From Dyadobacter linearis (GTDB lineage: Bacteria; Bacteroidota; Bacteroidia; Cytophagales; Spirosomataceae), in contig NZ_CAJRAU010000006.1 of assembly GCF_907165045.1 (NCBI RefSeq), forward strand, positions 186,001 through 250,000: a stretch of 64,000 bases of DNA. The letters run 5' to 3'. A program made the translations under genes and the position numbers. Every line of letters begins with the position of its first letter. Position 1 is the stretch's first letter. The notes below the pieces were generated by a model. It saw nothing but the letters and a program-made list of their open reading frames with translations, did no database searches and was not told the origin of the DNA. Below, piece by piece: positions 34,894 to 43,742 of this stretch.

Positions 34894-35844
34894 ATGCTGC
34901 TAACCACGAAACAGCTTTTTACCCAATGCTATTCCCGCTATGCGATTCCGGCGGTGAATGTGTTTTTTATGGAGGAAATCCATGGTTTGTTTGCGGCGGC
35001 GCAGGAGGCTCAGGCGCCGTTTATTGTTCAAACTACGCCTTTTGCAAGGGATTATGCGCACCCCGAAATGCTCTTATCCATGATCGGCGCCGCCGCACGA
35101 ATCTATCCCGATGTAACCTACTCGATTCACATGGACCATGGGTATGAAGCACACATTTTTGACGCAATTCAAAAAGGCGGCTATACCTCCGTAATGATCG
35201 ATGCGTCGCATGATGATTTTGACAAAAACATTGAAAGAACCAAAGCTGTTGTGGCGAAGGCGCACGCTAAAAACATTAGTGTAGAAGCTGAATTGGGGGT
35301 TTTGGCGGGAGTCGAAGATGATCTGACAATCGACGCGGCGCATTCATTTTATACCAATCCGCAGCAAGTGGAAGATTTTGTAAAAGCAACAGATTGCGAC
35401 AGTCTGGCGATTGCGGTGGGTACGAGTCACGGCGCTTACAAATTTTCAGGTGGACAGGGTTTGCAGTTTCAGATTTTGGAAGAAATTCAAAAAAGATTAC
35501 CCGGTTTTCCGCTCGTACTGCACGGCGGATCCAATGTAATTCCCGAAGTAATCGGACGTATTAATGCGGCCGGAGGAAAACTGAAAACGGATGCAAAGGG
35601 AGTTCAGGAAGATGAAATAAGAAAGGCTATTCCGCTGGGAATCTGCAAGATCAATATAGCGACAGATACACGTTTGCTCTGGACAATGGTAAATCGCGAG
35701 TTTTTCAGGGATAAGCCGGAAGAATTTGCGCCTACTACACCGGGGAAGATTTTTATGGAAGAATACAAAAAGTTTATGCTGAAAAAATTCGATTTGTTTG
35801 GCTGTGCAAACAGAGCCGGAGACTTCAAAACCAGCAATTCCTGA
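34894..35844 (+). CDS. iolJ: 6-phospho-5-dehydro-2-deoxy-D-gluconate aldolase (class II)
   Basis: A 316-residue zinc-dependent class II aldolase of the fructose-bisphosphate/tagatose-bisphosphate type. SIHMDHGYE gives the zinc His82 and the catalytic Asp81, SVEAELG has Glu131/Glu133, GTSHGAYKF gives His179 and VLHGGSN gives His210. In the inositol pathway it splits the IolC product into dihydroxyacetone phosphate and malonate semialdehyde. The fold alone would also fit a general FBP aldolase; the operon context decides the name. Confidence 0.88.
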   Translation: MLLTTKQLFTQCYSRYAIPAVNVFFMEEIHGLFAAAQEAQAPFIVQTTPFARDYAHPEMLLSMIGAAARIYPDVTYSIHMDHGYEAHIFDAIQKGGYTSVMIDASHDDFDKNIERTKAVVAKAHAKNISVEAELGVLAGVEDDLTIDAAHSFYTNPQQVEDFVKATDCDSLAIAVGTSHGAYKFSGGQGLQFQILEEIQKRLPGFPLVLHGGSNVIPEVIGRINAAGGKLKTDAKGVQEDEIRKAIPLGICKINIATDTRLLWTMVNREFFRDKPEEFAPTTPGKIFMEEYKKFMLKKFDLFGCANRAGDFKTSNS

Positions 35845-35873
35845 ACCTGAGTGGGAGAATAAATTTCAAGATT

Positions 35874-37739
35874 ATGACCAGAAGACTTACCGTAGCGCAG
35901 GCTACAATTACGTTTTTAAAGAATCAATATATTGAGCGGGACGGTATAGAGGAACCGTATTTTGGCGGCTGTTTCGGGATTTTTGGTCATGGTAACGTGG
36001 CCGGACTGGGACAGGCTTTGCAGCAGAATCCGGATTTCCGTTATTATCAATGCCGGAATGAACAATCGATGGTACATACTGCGGTTGCTTATGCCAAAGT
36101 AAAAAACAGGCTGGGCGCGTTTGTTTGCACTACTTCTATCGGCCCAGGCGCTACAAATATGATCACTGGCGCTGCGCTGGCTACTATTAACAGACTGCCG
36201 GTTTTACTTTTGCCCGGTGACATTTTCGCTACCCGCGAGCCGAATCCGGTTTTGCAGCAGCTTGAAAGTGCGGTGACACAGGATATTTCTGTCAACGATT
36301 GTTTCAAACCCGTTTCGAAATACTGGGACCGCATTAACAGACCGGAACAGCTTATTTACTCGCTACCGGAGGTAATGCGCGTTTTGACTTCACAGTCCGA
36401 AATGGGCGCGGTTACCCTATCAATGCCGCAGGATGTGCAAACGCACGCTTACGATTTTCCGGAAACACTTTTTCAAAAAAGAGTGTGGCACGTAGGTCGC
36501 CCGCGCCCGGATCTGGCTACGATTCAAAAAGCTGCGGAATGGATCAAAACGAGCAAAAATCCGGTGATCGTTTCTGGCGGAGGCGCTATTTATAGCGGAG
36601 CAAGTGAAACCCTTCACCAATTTGCTACCAAAACAGGCATTCCGGTCGGCGAGACGTTCGCGGGAAAAGGGTCAGTTCGCTATGATGCTCCGTATTGCGT
36701 CGGCGGACTAGGTGCGACGGGTACCAAATATGCGATTGAAATTGCCAATGAAGCTGATCTGGTAATCGGGATCGGCACGCGATACAGCGATTTTACAACT
36801 GCTTCCAAGTCCATTTTCAAAAATCCGGACGTCAGATTTATTAATATTAACATCAGCGAATTCGATGCTTTTAAGCATGCAGCTTTGCCGGTGGTCGGTG
36901 ACGCAAAGGTGATTTTGGAAGAACTTTCCTGTTTACTAGCTGATTTTCAGGTAGATTCATCCTACCGCCAGCGCGTTGCGGATATGAACAAAGCCTGGGA
37001 CGATGAGGTGACACAGATTTATCTGGACGGTAACAGTACCGCCCCTCCTATTGATCAGGCGGTTGTGATCGGAACACTAAATAGCTTCATGGATGACCGT
37101 GACGTGATGATCAATGCTTCCGGTAGTGCTCCGGGCGATTTGCACAAGTTATGGCGCGCGACTGACCCTAAGAATTTCCATTTGGAATACGGTTTCTCGT
37201 GCATGGGTTACGAAATCGCAGCAGGTTTAGGAGCGAAAATGGCTGATCCGAGCCGGGAAATATACGTTATCTGTGGCGACGGGGGCTATTTGATGAACAA
37301 TAGCGAGATAGTAACTGCGATTCAGGAGGGTGTGCGGTTCACGATTTTGCTTTTAAATAACAACGGTTTCGCAAGTATCGGCGGCTTGTCGGAGAGTATT
37401 GGAAGCGAGCGTTTTGGAACGATGTATCAATATCGTGAAGAAACTTCTGGACAATTATCCGGTGGTTTCTTACCCGTCGACCTGGCGAAAAATGCAGAAA
37501 GTCTGGGTGCGAATGTGATCCGGGCAACTGATAAAACTTCACTGGAAGCAGCCTTAGCCGCCTCCAAAACTGCCAACCGCCTTACCGTTATCTACATCGA
37601 AACCAGCCTGTACCGCACCGTCAAAGGCTACCACGCGTGGTGGGAAGTCCCGGTAGCCGAAGTCTCCGAATCAGAAAGCGTGCAAAAGGCGTTTGAAACT
37701 TATCGCGAGAATAAGAAGACGCAGAGGGCGTTTTTGTGA
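35874..37739 (+). CDS. iolD: 3D-(3,5/4)-trihydroxycyclohexane-1,2-dione hydrolase (TPP-dependent)
   Basis: A 621-residue thiamine-diphosphate enzyme that hydrolytically opens the inositol ring to 5-deoxyglucuronate. GGCFGIFGHGNVAGLGQAL and NEQSMVHTAVAYAK (activating Glu) form the PYR domain. FAGKGSVRYDAPYCVGGLG lies in the central domain, and GDGGYLMNNSEIVTAIQEGVRFTILLLNNNG is the TPP/Mg motif of the PP domain. The long N-terminus and length match IolD rather than acetolactate synthase. It begins 29 bp after iolJ, the only gap in the operon with no repeat. Confidence 0.92.
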   Translation: MTRRLTVAQATITFLKNQYIERDGIEEPYFGGCFGIFGHGNVAGLGQALQQNPDFRYYQCRNEQSMVHTAVAYAKVKNRLGAFVCTTSIGPGATNMITGAALATINRLPVLLLPGDIFATREPNPVLQQLESAVTQDISVNDCFKPVSKYWDRINRPEQLIYSLPEVMRVLTSQSEMGAVTLSMPQDVQTHAYDFPETLFQKRVWHVGRPRPDLATIQKAAEWIKTSKNPVIVSGGGAIYSGASETLHQFATKTGIPVGETFAGKGSVRYDAPYCVGGLGATGTKYAIEIANEADLVIGIGTRYSDFTTASKSIFKNPDVRFININISEFDAFKHAALPVVGDAKVILEELSCLLADFQVDSSYRQRVADMNKAWDDEVTQIYLDGNSTAPPIDQAVVIGTLNSFMDDRDVMINASGSAPGDLHKLWRATDPKNFHLEYGFSCMGYEIAAGLGAKMADPSREIYVICGDGGYLMNNSEIVTAIQEGVRFTILLLNNNGFASIGGLSESIGSERFGTMYQYREETSGQLSGGFLPVDLAKNAESLGANVIRATDKTSLEAALAASKTANRLTVIYIETSLYRTVKGYHAWWEVPVAEVSESESVQKAFETYRENKKTQRAFL

Positions 37740-37864
37740 AGGGAGGAAAGGGAGGAGGGAAAATGAACAAGAGAATAGAGAATTAGTGAATCATTAAAAC
37801 GGGGTGCGGATTGCTGAAAGATTTGAAGATTAAACTTCCTCCTTTCCTCCTTCCTCCATCCTCC
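37738..37864. repeat. Polypurine / polypyrimidine inverted element, iolD-iolE gap
   Basis: The left arm (37738-37763) is purine-rich with GGGAGGAAAGGGAGGAGGG. The right arm (37835-37864) is its approximate reverse complement, CTTCCTCCTTTCCTCC and further CCTCC units, across a ~70-bp AT-rich core. The right arm ends 6 bp before the iolE ATG. The architecture matches that of the heptamer elements with different arm sequence, and the purine arm matches the tract at 30311-30368. Confidence 0.8.
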
Positions 37865-37870
37865 AAAATC

Positions 37871-38773
37871 ATGAACTTCGAGAACATTAAACTGGGTGTT
37901 GCTCCTATTAACTGGACTAACGACGATATGCCTGAACTGGGCGGCGAGAATACTTTTGAACAGTGCGTGAGCGAAATGGCGCTGGCGGGATTTACTGGTT
38001 GTGAAGTGGGCAACAAGTTTCCACGCGAGATCAATGTACTGAAAAAAGCATTGGAAATGAGAGGATTGCAGATCTGCAACCAATGGAACAGCTACGAGCT
38101 CACCACCAAAAGCTTTGCGGAAAACCGCAAGAATTTCACCGAACTGCTTGATTTCTTGGAAGTAATGGGAGCGAAAGTGATCGGTGGCGGCGAAACCGGG
38201 AATAGCTGTCAGGGGAGCATGGATATTCCGGTTTTTGAAGGAAAAGGAATGCTGAATTCAAAAGACGAATGGGACAGCTTTACATTCGGGCTGAATGAGC
38301 TGGGTAAAATTGCGCGCGACCGCGGGATGAAACTCGCGTTCCACCACCACATGGGAACCTGCATTCAGACCATCGCGGAAACCGACAGGCTGCTTAATGA
38401 AACAGATTCGGAAAACGTGTTTTTAAACTACGATTGCGGGCATTTCCATTTTGCGGGCGAAGATCCTGTTGTTGCTTTACAGAAATATATTGGCAGGACA
38501 GCACATATTCACCTGAAAGATGTCCGCCCGAATATTTTGCAGCGCGTTCACGACGAGCGGCTTAGCTTTTTGACAGCTGTTAAGAACGGCGTATTTACTG
38601 TTCCGGGTGACGCAGAAGGCTGCATTGATTTTCCGTCCCTTTTCGCGATCATCAAGGAAAGCGATTATCACGGCTGGATCGTCCTCGAAGCCGAACAAGA
38701 CCCGGCAAAAGCCAACCCGCTGGAATACGCAATCATCGCCCGGAATTTTTTCAGGGGATTGACCGGGATTTAA
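37871..38773 (+). CDS. iolE: Inosose dehydratase
   Basis: A 300-residue xylose-isomerase-like TIM-barrel enzyme that dehydrates scyllo-inosose to the trihydroxycyclohexanedione. LGVAPINWTNDDMPELGGENTF is the characteristic IolE N-terminus. GCEVGNKFP, AFHHHMGTCIQT, YDCGHFHFAGEDP and IVLEAEQDP supply the metal ligands. ATG 37871 was chosen because MNFENIKLGVAP matches the family; an upstream in-frame start would translate the pyrimidine repeat arm. It is the last gene of the operon and is followed by a strong terminator. Confidence 0.92.
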   Translation: MNFENIKLGVAPINWTNDDMPELGGENTFEQCVSEMALAGFTGCEVGNKFPREINVLKKALEMRGLQICNQWNSYELTTKSFAENRKNFTELLDFLEVMGAKVIGGGETGNSCQGSMDIPVFEGKGMLNSKDEWDSFTFGLNELGKIARDRGMKLAFHHHMGTCIQTIAETDRLLNETDSENVFLNYDCGHFHFAGEDPVVALQKYIGRTAHIHLKDVRPNILQRVHDERLSFLTAVKNGVFTVPGDAEGCIDFPSLFAIIKESDYHGWIVLEAEQDPAKANPLEYAIIARNFFRGLTGI

Positions 38774-38794
38774 CTAGTCTCATTGGATTTTCTC

Positions 38795-38817
38795 AGAGCC
38801 CTTCGGGGCTCTTTTTG
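38795..38817 (+). terminator. Terminator of the iol operon
   Basis: AGAGCCC-TTCG-GGGCTCT, a 7-bp stem with a stable UUCG-type tetraloop, followed by TTTTTG. It is 21 bp beyond the iolE stop codon. Confidence 0.9.
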
Positions 38818-38958
38818 TTTCCAAACTTTGTCGGAAAATGATCTTCTTCCGCCACATTCCCTCCCTCACATACGTATTACATTTCAGATTCGTTAATGTA
38901 CTTCAAATCCCAAACCTGCTTATGATATAGCAGTTATACTTCATTTTAACCTACTAAT

Positions 38959-40413
38959 ATGCTTCGTTTTAATAAGTTGAGTTTTTTATATGTCCTGGCA
39001 GCGGGGCTGTTGCTGGGGGCTTGCAAGGATAAGGAAGTGGCGCCGGAAGTGAGTACAACAGTCGATTCTACGGCCGTTTCTGATTATGCGGCGATTAATA
39101 GCTGGTTGTACGAGATCATGAACGACGCGTACTTCTGGTACAAGGAAATGCCGACCGAAGCGAGTCTGAATGCAAATGTTAATCCAAATGAATATTTCGA
39201 GAAACTGGTCTTTCAGCGAGCGACCGTTGATCGTTTTTCTGGCGTGACCAATGATTTCGACGCACTTCAAAACGAATTCAATGGAATCAGTAAAGTGTTC
39301 GGTCTCAGCTATGCACTTTCTTATATTGACAATAGCAAGTCGAATATCGGCGCTTTTTTGAACCACGTTGTCAAAGGCAGCCCGGCAGATGCGGCAGGAC
39401 TTAAAAGGGGCGATATCTTATTGAAAGTGAATGGAACGCAACTCACGGAAGCGAATTATGTAAACCTTCTCTCCAATGCCGAAACTGTCTCATTTACCCT
39501 CGGTACCGTCGAAGGCACGTCGATTATCCCAACTAATAAGACTGTGTCGATCACCAAAGCGGAAGTAACAGAAGATCCTGTCGCGTTTTCGAGCGTTATT
39601 TCCCGGCCAACTTACGGAAAAACGATCGGTTATATTGTTTACACCCAGTTTGTTCCGGGTACCGCGGCCGATGAAGAGAAATATGACAACGAACTGCGCC
39701 AGATTTTTGCGGATTTCAAAAGTAAAGGTGTGAATGAGCTGGTGCTTGACTTTCGACTCAATGGTGGCGGGTATATCAGTTCTGCGAAAACGCTGGCTTC
39801 GTTGATCGGGAAGAATATTTCTACTTCAAAAGTATTTTACAAAGAAGAGTGGAACGACAAATACAACGCTTACTGGCAGCGCACCAAGGGTGCCGAGGCG
39901 CTCAGCTATAAATTCAGTGGTGAAACGAACAATATTGGCGCGAACCTAAACCGGGTATTTGTGCTTACTTCAAATGGTACCGCTTCTGCCAGCGAGTTGG
40001 TTATCAATGGTTTGGAACCTTACATGGAGGTAATTACGATCGGTGAGAATACTGCCGGAAAAAATCTGTTCGGCTCGCTGATCAATGATGATCAGGAACG
40101 CTGGAACTGGGGTGCGTACGTGATGCTCGGCCGGACGGTAAATGCAAACGGGCAGTCGGACTACGGTACTGTGAATGGTATGACGCCCGATTATTTTGTA
40201 GAGGATTCCCAAGTCCCTTACCTGCCTTTTGGAGATGAAAATGAAACATTAATGCGGAAAGCGCTCGATGTAATGGGTGTACCCGCAAGTGGAAACCTGC
40301 GAACCGGGGCTGTCAAAACAGTGAATGCATTTAGAAAAACGCTGAGAGACAACTTGCAGGAGCCGCGAAACCTCATGATCAGAACGGGCAAGCTGACACC
40401 TGTCACGCAATAA
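38959..40413 (+). CDS. S41-family C-terminal processing peptidase lipoprotein
   Basis: A 484-residue lipoprotein (lipobox LLGAC, Cys22). Residues ~40-115 are the N-terminal domain common in Bacteroidota S41 lipoproteins (INSWLYEIMNDAYFWYKEMP). A PDZ domain at ~125-205 has VVKGSPADAAGLKRGDILLKVNG. The protease domain has LVLDFRLNGGGY and SNGTASASELVINGL with nucleophile Ser343 and a downstream Lys in GENTAGKNL. These proteins are thought to cleave or chaperone exported peptides. It has its own terminator. Confidence 0.85.
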   Translation: MLRFNKLSFLYVLAAGLLLGACKDKEVAPEVSTTVDSTAVSDYAAINSWLYEIMNDAYFWYKEMPTEASLNANVNPNEYFEKLVFQRATVDRFSGVTNDFDALQNEFNGISKVFGLSYALSYIDNSKSNIGAFLNHVVKGSPADAAGLKRGDILLKVNGTQLTEANYVNLLSNAETVSFTLGTVEGTSIIPTNKTVSITKAEVTEDPVAFSSVISRPTYGKTIGYIVYTQFVPGTAADEEKYDNELRQIFADFKSKGVNELVLDFRLNGGGYISSAKTLASLIGKNISTSKVFYKEEWNDKYNAYWQRTKGAEALSYKFSGETNNIGANLNRVFVLTSNGTASASELVINGLEPYMEVITIGENTAGKNLFGSLINDDQERWNWGAYVMLGRTVNANGQSDYGTVNGMTPDYFVEDSQVPYLPFGDENETLMRKALDVMGVPASGNLRTGAVKTVNAFRKTLRDNLQEPRNLMIRTGKLTPVTQ

Positions 40414-40434
40414 CTGCAGCTGGCGATATACGTG

Positions 40435-40464
40435 AAAAGAGGTCTTCAACGGCCTCTTTTTTTT
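40435..40464 (+). terminator. Terminator after the S41 peptidase gene
   Basis: AAAAGAGG / CCTCTTTT stem (8 bp) with a 10-nt loop, continuing into an eight-T run. It lies 21 bp past the stop codon. Confidence 0.85.
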
Positions 40465-40571
40465 ATTGAATCAAAACAAAAAATCAAGAGGCAATAGGCA
40501 TTTTCAACGCGTTTCAAGTACTTTTATGCTCCTTTCTACTCACGATTTCTCCTACCGGCTGTGGCTGTGAT

Positions 40572-42563
40572 ATGAAGTTCAGCATTTACTCTGCGTTACT
40601 TTTGATATTTTGCCTGGCTCATGCGGCAGTCAGCCAATCCGTGCGTCACACTTACCGTTTTTACGAAGATCTCGCAGTTGCAAAACCGGAATGCGGGCCG
40701 GGCTTAGAACCCTGGAAAGCATTGGGTTCTTGCCAGGCCAATCCACAGGAAGGGACTTATGTAGACGACCGGCTTCCGTGCGGTGTGCAGCGGAAAGTGT
40801 ACCAGAATAATATGAACTGGGGGCTGATGTACCCTAATTCGGAAGGCGCGATCACGGATACTTACTCCATCCAGATGTACATTAAGGTTACGGATTGGGG
40901 TAACATTTGGGCGCGAATTATCGACTTCTCCAATGGTACGCTGGATGAGGGGATTTACTTTAAAAGTACCCCGGGCTCAACCGATCGCTGTCTCGATTTT
41001 TACCCTTCCGGCATTACCGGCGCTTGTCCGTTTTTCAACAAATCCACCTATTACCTGCTGACTTTTACCCGAAACGGACAAACGGGCATTATGAATGTGT
41101 ATGTGGACAATACGCTTTTCACGTCCTATGACGATTCGGAGGGTAAATATGTAGGTAAAGCCGGAACGCCGATCTACCTGTTTCGTGACGATGCGCAGAA
41201 GCCCTGCGAATCGGGGACTGCCAATTTTGCTTACTTGTCTTTCACGAATAAGTATTTCGCACAAACAGATGTCGACAGCACTTTCAAGGATATTTGCTTC
41301 GTCGCCAACATTAACGCATACGCCGACTTTTCCATTTCCCCAAACCCAAGCTGCGGCTTCCCGCGGAATATCACGGTACAATACACCGGCATCCTGCCTT
41401 CGCCGGCAGCGGGTTACACTTTTAATTGGGAATGGGATGGAGCGAGAGTCATTTCAGGTTCAGGAATGGGCCCGTATGTAGTGAGCTGGGATACCGGTGG
41501 TTCAAAAAACGTGGCGCTGACTGTCGTAAATGAAGCTTGCGGAAATGAGCTTTATAACCGAAAACAGGCTGTGATCAGCAGTTTGGACCTGACGAGTACG
41601 ATTGTTTCGGGCAATTGTGAGCTGGGGGAAAAAGGTACCATTACACTCCGCGGCCTTGAAGGTATTGAGCCTTACCAGTATTCGATCGATTCGGTCAACT
41701 ACCAGACAGATTCCGTGTTTGTGGTACCGATCGGGAATTACCGGTTTTTTGTAAAAGACCAGAACGACTGTACGATTGCGAAGGATATGGTAGTTGAGTT
41801 CAATGGAGATATTGAATTGACTGCGATGGCCGATACGACAGTTTGCTTTGGTGAATCGATCAGCCTGAACGCCTCCGGAAACGGACAACAATATAACTGG
41901 TCGCCGGCGCTGGGACTCGATGATCCCGCTTCGAAAACGCCGGTGGCGTCACCGGTTGAAACTACCGAATATGTTGTGACAGCAATAAAAGGCTCGTGCT
42001 CAAAATCAGACACGGTTATTGTAGCAGTTGCACCAAAAGTGCAGGTGAACGTAACACCCGACGCGGTGGTAGAATACAATGTTCCTTACCAGCTTACCGC
42101 TTCGTCGCCGCAGATAATGGACCTGAATGGCGCGGTTTTCGCGTGGGCACCGCCCGAGGGATTGAATAATCCGGCAAGCCAGAGCCCGGTCGCGATTGTG
42201 CGGGACAATAGGTCCTATTCGGTAGAATTGACGGGACCAAATGGCTGCAAAGGAAGTGCTACGGTTAATTTGTCTGTCAAGAAAACGGAGAACATCTCTA
42301 TTCCTGGCGCATTTACACCGAACGGTGACGGAAAAAACGAAGTACTGTTACCTGTTCTGTCTGAAATGGCTACGATCAAGTATTTTAAGATCTATAACCG
42401 TTGGGGCGAGGTAGTATTTTACACAGACCAGATTAATAATGGCTGGGACGGTAGGTACAAAGGTGCGAATCCGGTCAATGGGACTTATGTTTGGGAAATT
42501 GAAGGGACTTCACTGAAAGGAAAAGTGATTACCCGGAAGGGTTCGGTGCTGCTCATTAAATAA
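40572..42563 (+). CDS. T9SS-exported surface protein with gliding-motility-type C-terminal domain
   Basis: A 663-residue exported protein (signal ending AAVSQ). Residues ~25-225 resemble a concanavalin/LamG-like lectin domain (YSIQMYIKVTDWGNIWARIIDFSNG, NVYVDNTLFTSYD). Two or three PKD/Ig-like beta repeats follow (YTFNWEWDG; YNWSPALGLDDPASKTPVASPVETTEYVV; FAWAPPEGLNNPASQSPVA). The C-terminus, ISIPGAFTPNGDGKNE followed by IYNRWGEVVF and WDG, is the gliding-motility-associated (type B, CHU_C) domain used for type IX secretion. Likely a cell-surface adhesin or structural protein; no catalytic domain seen. Confidence 0.82.
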   Translation: MKFSIYSALLLIFCLAHAAVSQSVRHTYRFYEDLAVAKPECGPGLEPWKALGSCQANPQEGTYVDDRLPCGVQRKVYQNNMNWGLMYPNSEGAITDTYSIQMYIKVTDWGNIWARIIDFSNGTLDEGIYFKSTPGSTDRCLDFYPSGITGACPFFNKSTYYLLTFTRNGQTGIMNVYVDNTLFTSYDDSEGKYVGKAGTPIYLFRDDAQKPCESGTANFAYLSFTNKYFAQTDVDSTFKDICFVANINAYADFSISPNPSCGFPRNITVQYTGILPSPAAGYTFNWEWDGARVISGSGMGPYVVSWDTGGSKNVALTVVNEACGNELYNRKQAVISSLDLTSTIVSGNCELGEKGTITLRGLEGIEPYQYSIDSVNYQTDSVFVVPIGNYRFFVKDQNDCTIAKDMVVEFNGDIELTAMADTTVCFGESISLNASGNGQQYNWSPALGLDDPASKTPVASPVETTEYVVTAIKGSCSKSDTVIVAVAPKVQVNVTPDAVVEYNVPYQLTASSPQIMDLNGAVFAWAPPEGLNNPASQSPVAIVRDNRSYSVELTGPNGCKGSATVNLSVKKTENISIPGAFTPNGDGKNEVLLPVLSEMATIKYFKIYNRWGEVVFYTDQINNGWDGRYKGANPVNGTYVWEIEGTSLKGKVITRKGSVLLIK

Positions 42564-42591
42564 AAAAACGCCCTTCCGGAGAAAGGGCGTT
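42562..42591 (-). terminator. Terminator of the desaturase gene
   Basis: On the minus strand AACGCCCTT and AAGGGCGTT form a 9-bp stem with a 7-nt loop, followed by a T-run (seven A on the plus strand, 42562-42568). It also lies directly after the stop of the convergent surface-protein gene and may slow transcription from both sides. Confidence 0.82.
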
Positions 42592-42613
42592 ACTATTCAA
42601 TCTGATATTATTT

Positions 42614-43600
42614 TTAGCTGATCCAGCTGAATTCGTAAGCAAGTTCAGGAATGCGGGTACGGTCTGCGATCCGTCTTAATCTTGAAGGCAAAGCCATCAG
42701 ATAGTCCCTCGCTTTCTCCGCTTTTTCATTAATTCCACCGAGCGTACCCAGCTCCCATTCTACCAGCAAGCTTTCGAGTATTTCAATATAATCGATCGTT
42801 GTATAAACGCCTAAACGCTGCGCCGCGTCGGAGAAATGGGCGAAGGTATCCCCCATCTTCACGCCCGATTCCCGCATGAAATGCGCAGGCATTACGATCT
42901 TCTTTTTCATCATATCTTCCAAAGCTATGACCATTTCCGAAGGATCCACTTCCAGAATACGCGATACAAAAGTTTTGTAAGCCTTTGCGTGACGCGCCTC
43001 ATCGGAAGCAATTACGCCGCATATTTTGGATAAATGCGGGTTACCGAATTTTTTGGCCAAAGTAGCAGTACGCCGGTGTGAAACGTTGGTCGCAAGCTCC
43101 TGGAAAGAGGTATATATAAAGTTGCGATAAGGGTCGCGATCCGTCCCGATGTCGAAACCGTCGGCGATCAGGTATTGTGTGGAAACCTCCATCGCACGCA
43201 TATTTACGCGGCCCGAGAGATACAGGTACTTGTTGAGCAGGTCGCCGTGGCGGTTTTCCTCGGCAGTCCATGCTCTTACCCACTTTACCCAGCCGGATTC
43301 TGGCTCGCCTACCTGATTCACCCCGATCACATCCATCAGCCAGGATTCGTAGGTTGGTAATGCTTCCTCAGTAATGGTATCCCCGATCAGGACAGCCATA
43401 TAATCGTATGGTAAATCACGGCAGCTTTCCTGTAACAATTTTACCTCACGGAAGAAATCTTCATTCCTTGAATCCGGGAGAAAATCAGCAGGCTGCCAGT
43501 TCTGGTCGATTGGTTTTAAATATTCAGCTATCAGCCCATCCAGATCTTTCCCCAAATGTTTCATGACTTCTAGCCTTTCTGCTGAAAGTGCGGTGTCCAT
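42614..43600 (-). CDS. Acyl-ACP desaturase (soluble diiron, stearoyl-ACP type)
   Basis: A 328-residue ferritin-like diiron enzyme that introduces a double bond into acyl-ACP. The iron ligands are visible: EENRH with Glu115 and His118, SFQELATN with Glu168, and DEARH with Glu201 and His204. The length and the WTAEENRHGDLLNKYLYLSGRV segment match FA_desaturase_2. ATG 43600 was chosen; an upstream TTG would add two residues. It is divergent from a PlsC acyltransferase, consistent with a shared role in membrane lipid composition. Confidence 0.9.
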   Translation of the reverse strand: MDTALSAERLEVMKHLGKDLDGLIAEYLKPIDQNWQPADFLPDSRNEDFFREVKLLQESCRDLPYDYMAVLIGDTITEEALPTYESWLMDVIGVNQVGEPESGWVKWVRAWTAEENRHGDLLNKYLYLSGRVNMRAMEVSTQYLIADGFDIGTDRDPYRNFIYTSFQELATNVSHRRTATLAKKFGNPHLSKICGVIASDEARHAKAYKTFVSRILEVDPSEMVIALEDMMKKKIVMPAHFMRESGVKMGDTFAHFSDAAQRLGVYTTIDYIEILESLLVEWELGTLGGINEKAEKARDYLMALPSRLRRIADRTRIPELAYEFSWIS

Positions 43601-43640
43601 TGTCAATTCGTTTAAAACGCTCAGTTATATTTTACAAATA

Positions 43641-43678
43641 ACGTCATAAATCTGTAAGTTTTATATGACAAACGTCAT
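43641..43678. promoter_or_regulatory. Possible operator in the desaturase-plsC divergent gap
   Basis: ACGTCAT occurs at 43641-43647 and at 43672-43678, and the second copy forms a dyad ATGAC-N4-GTCAT (43665-43678). Direct copies 31 bp apart, in a gap between two lipid genes, suggest a binding site, but no regulator is identified. Confidence 0.35.
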
Positions 43679-43720
43679 TTCGAATTCCAGATTTTGGGAT
43701 AAAACAAAACAGTTTTAGGC

Positions 43721-43728
43721 TATTTTTG
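43721..43728 (+). promoter_or_regulatory. Possible -7 promoter element for plsC
   Basis: TATTTTTG fully matches TAnnTTTG, 14 bp before the plsC ATG. The nearest TTTG upstream (43693-43696) is 24 bp away, slightly far for the -33 element. Confidence 0.35.
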
Positions 43729-43742
43729 CAGAAAAAATAAGA

